This document shows, piece by piece, positions 55,687-64,000 of a DNA stretch of 64,000 nt. The position numbers were made by a program, and so were the translations under genes. The notes below the pieces were generated by a model. The model searched no databases and had not been told where the DNA came from. It worked only from the letters and a program-made list of their open reading frames with translations. Origin of the DNA: Mytilus edulis (taxonomy: Eukaryota > Mollusca > Bivalvia > Mytilida > Mytilidae); NCBI RefSeq assembly GCF_963676685.1, contig NC_092346.1:32501133-32565132 (forward strand). Direction: 5' to 3'. Within the stretch, counting starts at the first letter, position 1, and each line of letters begins with the position of its first letter.

Positions 55687-56851
55687 CATTTATGGGCCTT
55701 TTTCAAAAAATGTGGATTTTCTTGTACAATCAATATTTCTAAAAAAGTGTAAATATTTTTATCCGATTTTTAGATACACCATTTAGTTTTTGGTGTGTGT
55801 AACAAGTTCCAGCAAATTCAATATGAAATTTAGCTACAGAAATTGCTTCCAGTGGGTTTCAAAGGGTCCAAAAACCCCAAAATTGCTTGTACGAAATTGA
55901 AAAACTAGTCTTTTTTAAATGCTGGTTTTAATACCCAGCGGAGATTATTATTTTTCTTTTGTTATTATAAATATATAGGTATCACTGCAGGTATGTATAC
56001 ACAAATACAGGGAATTATTAGATTTTATTAGCATTTTTTTTTACTTTTCATTTCGTACTTAAAAAAATGTCAACTACATAACACACATGAAATAATGTTG
56101 CCAATAAACAACTGATTATATCCCTTGTAACTAAGGAAGTGTTCTCTACTTACTCTTCATCCTCTGATGACGTGCTTAAAGTTACAGGATGACATCATTG
56201 ATTCATTTCAATATAGATTAGTTTTGGTGAGTACAAATTACTCCGTAATTTTATTCTATGTCAACTTTGTAACGGCAAAAACATTGATAAATTTTGGCAT
56301 AAATATTTTTTTTTACATAAATCATTCAAAGTCTTTAATACTGACTCTAATTCAATAAAAACCATTTATCTGGTAGTATTAGGGTCAAGAAAAACATCCA
56401 AAAACCACAAATAGGTCAACTACATAACGGTCAACTACATAACGCAGTGAATCGTTATGTAGTTGACAAAAAGCGTTATGTAGTTGACAATGCTGAATTA
56501 AATTCACTTTAAAATATGTTTCTAAAAAGTGTTATTTTAACCATGTTAACTGTTTTGAAAAAAGTGTGATGATTTTTATGGAAATATATATCAAGCAAAA
56601 TGTAAATATTATTAAAAAAAAATTAGGGACCGAAACTAAATCCGTTATGTAGTTGACATATGTCACATACTTGTTTCTATGTTATTTTTTAAAATATTTT
56701 TGTAGTAGCATTTAAGATTGCATATTTTTATTTCAGGTTGTATTGTTGTTAAACTATTCAATTTCATATATTAAAGTTGAAAATTGAATATTTTTTTTAT
56801 TGTTATTTCACAACTGAAATATCCACATTTTTTGGAAATGACCCTTATATG
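55687..56851. mobile_element. TIR element with CGTTATGTAGTTGAC repeats (intron 2, copy B)
   Basis: Left CATTTATGGGCCTTTTTC and right GAAATGACCCTTATATG are imperfect inverted termini, both flanked inward by AAAAAATGTGGAT or its inverse. The interior has seven or so copies of GTCAACTACATAACG in both orientations (56070-56660). Copy A intron 2 lacks it. No protein is encoded. Confidence 0.65.
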
Positions 56852-57380
56852 ATACAAATGTACCAAGGGGAAGACTTTTTCAAAATAGAGTGACCACACA
56901 TACAAGCAATTTATGAGACTTTCACACATTTGATGGTGTACAAAATTATATTTCACACCTATCAATCTTTGTAAATTATAGTTTCCTTTCATGAAAACAG
57001 CTACAGATGTGACCATACCATCCTTTATACAGCAATGCAAAAAAACAAGCTAACCAATTTGTCCAGGAAGTGTTCAGTATTCAAAATCACAAAAATTAAA
57101 ACAAGCGTACATTTATGATTTGATTCTGTGGGAATGCAACCCAACAAAGAAATTAAACAATACGTATTAATTTCTTAAATACGAATTAAATGACAAAAAT
57201 TAGCACAGCAGTTAAGAAAAGTCTTTAGCTCTACAGTTTTTACATTTCTAAAGGTTTGTTAATGATGTGTTTTTTTGTGTTAGAGATTTTTTCATTTCAT
57301 TTGTATACAAGGGAGATAATTGTTTGATTAATAAAATATCTTCAAAGATGTAATACTGTATAAGTCTTTTCTTTTTAAAG

Positions 57381-57483
57381 GGTACCAGAAATAAGTCTAG
57401 AAAAGTCCAAAGGACTGTCTAATGAACAAATTGCTGTGTTGAATACAGAACTAATAGAACGAGCCAAATCAATGGTTGGAGAG
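57381..57483 (+). CDS. EIF2AK4: GCN2 copy B, exon 3 (end of RWD domain)
   Basis: Acceptor TTTTTAAAG|GG and donor GAG|GTAACT, 103 bases. Peptide VPEISLEKSKGLSNEQIAVL then NTELIERAKSMVGE. Compared with copy A, four residues in the conserved EIxLKNAKG stretch differ (Ser, Glu, Lys, Ser for Ile, Lys, Asn, Ala), while the rest is unchanged. Splice sites and phase are intact. Confidence 0.83.
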
Positions 57484-57784
57484 GTAACTTATGTGTAATG
57501 TAGAATAACTTACATTTTGTACAATTATTAAAGCCTGGTCATGTGACCGTGCTATTATTGAAATTTTATTAACTGAAGAGGTAGAATATTTTTTAGTTTA
57601 TACTAAACTTATATAATTAAACATACATTACAAGAAATCTACATTTAACATTATATACATTCTTTAAAAAATTGAAAACAAATATACAAATGTAGAGGAG
57701 GAGCAAATCAGTACAAAGAGGGATCACTCTGTTTCTTCTCTTTAACTTTTACTTCTTTTACTCTTGTCTTAGCTTGATTGTATT

Positions 57785-60057
57785 GGGCCAAGTGAGCTTT
57801 TCCCATCACTTTGCGTCCGGCGTCGTCCTGCGTCGTTAACTTTTACAAAAATCTTCTCCTCTGAAACTACTCGGCCAAATTAAACCAAACTTGGCCACAA
57901 TCATCATTGGGGTATCTAGTTTAAAAAATGTATCCGGTGACCCGGCCAACCAACCAAGATGGCCGCCACGTCTAAAATAGAACATAGGGGTAAAATGCAG
58001 TTTTTGGCTTATAACTCAAAAACCAAAGCATTTAGAGCAAATCTGACAGGGGTAAAATTATTTATCAGGTCAAGATCTATCTGCCCTGAAATTATCAGAT
58101 GAATCGGAGAACCCGTTGTGGGGTTGCTGCCCCTGAATTGGTAATTTTAAGGAAATTTTGCTGTTTTTGGTTATTATCTTGAACATTATTATAGATAGAG
58201 ATAAACTGTAAACAGCAATAATGTTCAGCAAAGTAAGATTTACAAATAAGTCAACATGACCGAAATGGTCAGTTGACCCCTTTAGGAGTTATTGCCCTTT
58301 ATCGTCAATTTTTAACCCATGTTTCGTAAATCTTAGTAATCTTTTACAAAAATCTTCTTCTCTGAAACTACTGGACCAAATTAATCCAAACTTGGCCACA
58401 ATCATCTTTGGGGTATCTAGTTTAAAAATTGTGTCCGGTGACTTGGCCTTCCAACCAAGATGGCCGCCATGGCTAAAAATAGAACATAGGGGTAAAATGC
58501 AGTTTTTGGTTTATGACTCAAAAACCAAAGCATTAAGAGCAAATCTGACACAGGGTATATTTGTTTATCAGGTCAAGTTCTATCTTCCCTGAAATTTTCA
58601 GATGAATCGGACAACCCGTTGTTGGGTTGTTGCCCCTAAATTGGTAATTTTAAGGAAATTTTACTGTTTTTGGTTATTATCTTGAATATTATTATAGATA
58701 GAGATAAACTGTAAACAGCAATAATGTTCAGCAAAGTAAGATTTACAAATAAGTCAAACTGACCGAAATGGTCAAATGACCCCTTTAGGAGTTATTGCCC
58801 TTTATAGTCAATGTTTAACCATTTTTCGTAAATCTTAGTAATCTTTTACAAAAATCTTCCGCTCTGAAACTACTGGGCCAAATTAATCCAAACTTGGCCA
58901 CAATCATCTTTGGGGTATCTAGTTTAAAAAATATGTCTGGTGACCCGGCCATCCAACCAAGATGGCCGCCATGGCTAAAAATAGAACATAGGGGTAAAAT
59001 GCAGTTTTTGGTTTATAACTCAAAAACCAAAGCATTTAGAGCAAATCTGACATAGGTTTATTTGTTTATCAGGTCAAGGTCTATCTGCCCTGAAAGTTTC
59101 AGATGAATCGGACAACCTGTTGTTGGGTTGCTGCCCATAAATTGGTAATTTAAAGGAAATTTTACTGTTTTTTGTTATTATTATCTTTAATATTATTATA
59201 GATAGAGATAAACTGTAAACAGCAATAATGTTCAGCAAAGTAAGATTTACAAATAAGTCAAACTGACCGAAATGGTCAGTTGACCCCTTTAGGAGTTATT
59301 GCCCTTTATAGTCAATTTTTAACCATTTTTCGTAAATCTTAGTAATCTTTTAGAAAAATCTTCTCCTCTGAAACTACTGGGCCAAATTAATCCAAACTTG
59401 GCCACAATCATCTTTGGGTAATCTAGTTTAAAAAATGTGTCTGGTGACCCGGCCATCCAACGAAGATGGCCGCCATGGCTAAAAATAGAACATAGGGGTA
59501 AAATGCAGTTTTTGGTTTATAACTCAAAAACCAAAGCATTAAGAGCAAATCTGACAATGGGTAAAATTGTTTATCAGGTCAAGATCTATCTGCCCGGAAA
59601 TTTTAAGATGAATCGGACAACCCTTTGTTGGGTTGCTGCCCCTAAATTGGTAATTTTAAGGAAATTTTACTGTTTTGGGTTATAATCTTGAATATTATTA
59701 TAGATAGAGATAAACTGTAAACAGCAATAATGTACAGCAAAGTAAGATTTACAAATAAGTCAACATGACTGAAATGGTCAATTGACCCCCTAAGGAGTTA
59801 TTGTTATTTATAGTCAATTTTTAACAATTTTCATAAAATTTGTAAATTTTTACTAACATTTTCCACTGAAACTACTTGGCCAAGTTCATTATAGATAGAG
59901 ATAATTGTAAGCAGCAAGAATGTTCAGTAAAGTAAGATCTACAAACACATCACCATCACCAAAACACAATTTTGTCATGAATCCATCTGCTTCCTTTGTT
60001 TAATATTCACATTGACCAAGGTGAGCGACACAGGCTCTTTAGAGCCTCTAGTTTTTA
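57785..60057 (+). mobile_element. Family A element, four internal units, 5' end truncated (intron 3, copy B)
   Basis: Begins within the 5' hairpin (GGGCCAAGTGAGCTTTTCCC), has a CGTC tract, four internal units of about 490-500 bp (starting near 57850, 58353, 58853, 59358) and a partial fifth, and ends GGTGAGCGACACAGGCTCTT then TAGAGCCTCTAGTTT. Copy A at about 16558 reads straight through the site (TTTTTGTATTTAGATGCAGA), so the insertion is specific to copy B. Frames inside (58392-58592, 59437-59685) are artefacts. Confidence 0.75.
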
Positions 60058-60707
60058 TTTAGATGCAGACTTAATACTGTACTAAAGCCTAGACTTCATT
60101 TATCATGATCCAGATATGTAGCTTTCATAAATTCATGTTTGCACCGGGTTTGAAAAATATTGATTATTAATTTCTTAGAATTATAATCTCAGTGATTTTA
60201 AAGACTGCACTCTTTGAAAAAAATGCAGCTCTTTTTTATTAAGTCATGTAAATAGTTGTGACAAAGCCTTTCACATCTGCGTAGTAGATCAAATTTTTCT
60301 CTTGTTCTTGTCCCTTTTTTTTTAAATGTCAAATTTACTCAAGGGGATATTTACATGATTTTATCTTATAGCGAAAATAAATGATTAATCCCATATTAAA
60401 ATATACCACTTTTTAACATAATACATGATTCTTTATTTATTTGTTTTTTTTCAAATTAGTATTGTATGACACAGACTATTAATGTTAATGTCATGGTAGC
60501 TCTTTTGTATACATACATTTATTGTAGATAAACCACAGGGAAATGTTGTTAATTTTCTTATATACTGTAGCTGTTAACCATCAGTTTAAAAAGACTATAT
60601 GACCAACTGCAACAAATTCAAAACATCTCTTTATAATACTACAATACTTCATATACATATACAAATGTTTAAAATGTTGCAGAATTTGTTTTTTATACCT
60701 TTTTCAG

Positions 60708-60810
60708 GTTATGGTTCTAGAACTAGCTCAACATGTACAGACATTTCTTTTTTATACCCTTTTCAGGTTATGGTTCTAGAACTAGCTCAACATGTACAGA
60801 CATTTCTTTT
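60708..60810 (+). repeat. EIF2AK4: Two extra tandem copies of the exon 4 acceptor and exon start (copy B)
   Basis: Units equivalent to those in copy A, with exon-like starts at 60708 and 60767 (59 bases apart). They are separated from the true exon by a family D insertion, so their use would splice the transposon into the message. Their presence in both copies dates the amplification before the duplication. Confidence 0.78.
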
Positions 60811-60811
60811 T

Positions 60812-61651
60812 ATGCCCCACCTACGATAGTAGAGGGGCATTATGTTTTCTGGTCTGTGCGTCCGTTCGTCCGTCTGTCCGTCCGTCCGTCCGTCTGTCCC
60901 GCTTCAGGTTAAAGTTTTTGGTCAAGGTAGTTTTTGATGAAGTTGAAGTCCAATCAACTTGAAACTTAGTATACATGTGCCCTATGATATGATCTTTCTA
61001 ATTTAAATGCCAAATTAGAGTTTTGACCCCAATTTTACGGTTCACTGAACATAGAAAATGATAGTGCAAATTTCAGGTTAAAGTTTTTGGCTTCAAGTTA
61101 AAGTTTTTGGTCAATGTAGTTTTTGATGAAGTTGAAGTCCAATCAACTTGAAACTTAGTATACATGTGCCCTATGATATGATCTTTCTAATTTAAATGCC
61201 AAATTAGAGTTTTGACCCCAATTTTACGGTTCACTGAACATAGAAAATGATAGTGCAAATTTCAGGTTAAAGTTTTTGGATTCAGGTTAAAGTTTTTGGT
61301 CAAGGTAGTTTTTGATGAAGTTGAAGTCCAATCAACTTGAAACTTAGTATACATGTGCCCTATGATATGATCTTTCTAATTTAAATGCCAAATTAGAGTT
61401 TTGACCCCAATTTTACGGTTCACTGAACATAGAAAATGATAGTGCAAATTTCAGGTTAAAGTTTTTGGTCAAGGTAGTTTTTGATAAAGTAGAAGTCCAA
61501 TCAACTTGAAACTTAGTATACATGTTCCCTTTGATAAGATCATTCTAATTTTAATGCCAAATTAGAGAATTTATTCCAATTTCACAGTCCTTTAAACATA
61601 GAAAATGATAGTGCGAGTGGGGCATCCGTGTACTGTGGACACATTCTTGTT
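60812..61651 (+). mobile_element. Family D element with expanded core, inserted between exon 4 acceptor repeats
   Basis: 5' hairpin ATGCCCCACC...GAGGGGCAT, GTCCGTCCGTCC tract, then four core units of about 180 bp (GGTTAAAGTTTTTGGTCAAG ... GAACATAGAAAATGATAGTG), and a 3' end GAGTGGGGCATCCGTGTACT, GTGGACACATTCTTG, TTT. It begins in the T-run after the second acceptor unit and ends just before the polypyrimidine tract of the third. Confidence 0.75.
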
Positions 61652-61665
61652 TATACCTTTTTCAG

Positions 61666-61839
61666 GTTATGGTTCTAGAACTAGCTCAACATGTACAGAC
61701 ATTTCTTCGTGATAACTACAAAGGTCCACAGAAATCTTTTTATGAAGAAATGTTGAGTAACCAATTGAAACAACAAGAAAAACTAAAAATAGAACAACAA
61801 AAAAGACTTGATTTTCTAAAAAGAAAGGAAGAAAAAGAG
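61666..61839 (+). CDS. EIF2AK4: GCN2 copy B, exon 4 (linker after RWD domain)
   Basis: Acceptor TTTTTCAG|GTT and donor GAG|GTATTC; 58 codons, identical to copy A except Val to Ile in KIEQQKRLDF. The pyrimidine tract directly follows the end of the family D element, yet the splice site itself is intact. No further GCN2 exon is visible before the window ends at 64000; the next should follow beyond the family A element. Confidence 0.86.
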
Positions 61840-61934
61840 GTATTCAATGTTTTTGTTTGATTATTTCAGTGATTTGCCTTTGACCTTAAACCATATTATT
61901 TAAAACCATGAAGTTATTCTCAAATGAATTAGCA

Positions 61935-62035
61935 CTAGGATTGTCAGTTTTCCTATCGAAGCTCAGTGGTTTTTTCTTGGTACTCTGGTTTCCTCCACCA
62001 ATAAGAATTGGCCGCCATGAAATAGCCCAAAAGCA
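61935..62035 (+). repeat. SINE-like central-domain fragment (copy B)
   Basis: GTCAGTTTTCCTATCGAAGC and TGGTTTCCTCCACCAATAAG; positional counterpart of 17725-17815 in copy A. Confidence 0.5.
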
Positions 62036-62178
62036 GTGCTTCAAAGTAGCTTTAAAACACATAAAATCAAAACAAATCAAATGAATTAGCAATTGAAAAA
62101 AAGATTAAGTGACCAATTACAACAAATTAAAACATCTATTTACTTTGTATTAAATTGTTTAAAATGATGTTACAAAAT

Positions 62179-62260
62179 TGAGAACAACAGAAAAGACTTG
62201 ATTTTCTGAAAAGAAAAGGAGAAAAAGATGTATTTGATGTTTTTGATTGATTATAACATC
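62179..62260 (+). pseudogene. Partial second copy of the exon 4 3' end
   Basis: GAGAACAACAGAAAAGACTT then GATTTTCTGAAAAGAAAAGG and AGAAAAAGATGTATTTGATG repeats the last 50 or so bases of exon 4 and the intron start, but with an inserted base and with the donor GAGGT changed to GATGT, so it cannot function as the original exon end. Confidence 0.6.
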
Positions 62261-62466
62261 GATTTACCCTTGGCATTTGACCTTACATCATGTATTTCAA
62301 ACCATGGAGTTATCCTCTTTTCAAAAGAATCAGAAATTAATAATATACCGATATTCTGGAAAGACAGTGTTATCAAATATCACAATGGGATCATGGAAAT
62401 AGTGATATCACAATGGGATCATGGAAATAGCGATATTTCCCTTAAATCATAGTTGATTTTATTATT

Positions 62467-64000
62467 AGCTCACCTGGCCTAAAAGGCCAAGTGAGCTTTT
62501 CTCATCACTTGGCGTCCGGCGTCGTCCGGCGTCGTCCGTCGTCGTCGTTAACTTTTACAAAAATCTTCTCCTCTGAAACTACTGGGCCAAATTAAACCAA
62601 ACTTGGCCACAATCATCATTGGGGTATCTAGTTTAAAAAATGTGTCCGGTGACCCGGCCAACCATCCAAGATGGCCGCCATGGCTAAAAATAGAACATAG
62701 GGGTAAAATGCAGTTTTTGGCTTATAACTCAAAAACCAAAGCATTTAGAGCAAATCTGACAGGGTAGAATTGTTAAACAGGTGAAGATCTATCTGCCCTG
62801 AAATTTTCAGATGAATCGGATAACCCGTTGTTGGGTTGCTGCATCTGAATTAGTAATTTTAAGGAAATTTTGCTGTTTTTGGTTATTATCTTGAATATTA
62901 TTATAGATAGAGATAAACAGTAAACAGCAATTATGTTCAGCAAAGTAAGATTTACAAATAAGTCAACATGACTGAAATGGTCAGTTGACCCCTTTAGGAG
63001 TTATTGCCTTTTATAGTAAATTTTTAACCATTTTTCGTAAATCTTAGTAATATTTTACAAAAATCTTCTCCTCTGAAACTCCTGGGCTAAATTAATCCAA
63101 CTTGGCCACAATCATCTTTTGGGTTAGTAGTTTGAAAAATGTGTCCGGTGACCCGGCCATCAAACCAAGATGGCCGCCATGGCTAAAAATAGAACATGGG
63201 GTAAAATGCAGTTTTTGGCTTATAACTCAAAACCAAAAGCATTTAGAGCAAATCTGACAAGGGGTAAAATTGTTTATCAGTTCAAGATCTATCTGCCCTG
63301 AAATTTTCAGATGAATCGGACAACCCGTTGTTGGGTTGCTGGCCCTGAATTAGTAATTTTAAGGAAATTTTGCTCTTTTTGGTTATTATCTTGAATATTA
63401 TTATAGATAGAGATAAACTATAAACAGCAATAATGTTCACCAAAGTAAGATTTACAAATAAGTCAACATGACTGAAATGGTCAGTTGACCCCTTTAGGAG
63501 TTATTGCCCTTTATAGTCAATTTTTAACCATTTTTCGTAAATCTTGGTAATCTTTTACAAAAATCTTCTCTGAAACTACTAGGCCAAATTAATCCAAACT
63601 TGGCCACAATCATCTTTTGGGCTAGTAGTTCAAAAAATGTGTCCGGTGACCCGGCCATCTAACAAAGATGGCCGCCATGGCTTAAAATAGAACATGGGGT
63701 AAAATGCAGTTTTTGGCTTATAACTCAAAACCCAAAGCATTTAGAGCAAATCTGACAAGGGGTAAAATTGTTTATCAGGTCAACATTTATCTGCTCTGAA
63801 ATTTTTAGATGAATCGGACAACCCGTTGTTGGGTTGCTGACCCTGAATTGTTAGTTTTAAGGAAATTTTGCTGTTTTTGGTCATTATCTTGAATATTATT
63901 ATTGATAGAGATAAACTGTTAACAACAATAATGCTCAGCAAAGTAAGATTTACAAATAAGTCAACATGACCGAAATGGTCAATTGACCCCCTTAGGAGTT
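62467..64000 (+). mobile_element. Family A element, cut by the window end
   Basis: Complete 5' hairpin AGCTCACCTGGCCTAAAAGG then CCAAGTGAGCT, CGTC tract, and three internal units starting near 62565, 63066 and 63563; the element continues beyond 64000. Confidence 0.75.

Overview
The window looks like nuclear DNA of a bivalve mollusc, most probably a Mytilus-type mussel. It is AT-rich and sparsely coding. Genes are intron-rich with GT/AG splice sites. Most of the DNA belongs to repeat families I recognise as common in mussel genomes (GTCY-microsatellite pearl/HINE-like elements, a V-SINE-like tRNA SINE, hammerhead-ribozyme retrozymes, TTAA-flanked MITEs). The species call rests on recognition, not on a search.

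Two genes can be supported. The first is the 5' part of an eIF2-alpha kinase GCN2 (EIF2AK4) gene, present twice in direct orientation. Copy A (about 375-23977) carries exons for the RWD domain, the charged linker and the start of the pseudokinase domain. Copy B (about 53310 to the window end) carries the first four exons. Homology between the copies also covers the upstream repeat, the 5' leader with a 17-codon upstream ORF, and the introns, so this is a segmental duplication or two haplotypes assembled in tandem. Comparing the copies gives natural empty/filled sites for many transposable elements. The second gene is an uninterrupted 561-codon RING-less double-B-box (TRIM-like) protein on the minus strand (27312-28997).

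Layout. 1-5804: MITE, interspersed repeat, then GCN2-A exons 1-3, with three terminal-inverted-repeat elements in intron 1. 5805-17087: an 11.3 kb intron filled by a nested stack of elements. 16968-17261: exon 4 with its 3' splice site triplicated. 17262-23977: more MITEs, an exon whose 3' part is repeated four times in 107-bp units, then two pseudokinase exons. 24000-27300: SINE, tandem repeats and a TTAA MITE. 27312-28997: the B-box gene. 29745-39200: about 10 kb of minisatellites (30-, 32-, 31-, about 28-33- and 49-bp units) that appear to grade into each other, containing a hammerhead retrozyme dimer (33575-34012). 36397-41185: a short segmental duplication, one copy split by a TIR element with a clean 6-bp target duplication. 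41200-47100: mostly unique AT-rich DNA without recognisable genes. 47120-53720: decayed retrozyme, interspersed repeats, a full-length hairpin-ended element and a 2.5 kb TIR element with a reverse-transcriptase remnant. 53720-64000: GCN2-B.

The most notable points are the retrozyme with two intact-looking hammerhead ribozymes, a shared end architecture linking four unrelated-looking repeat families, a conserved uORF on a gene whose product controls uORF-dependent translation, in-frame duplicated splice acceptors in GCN2, and the graded minisatellite landscape. No tool was run: homology statements rest on recognition and hand alignment.
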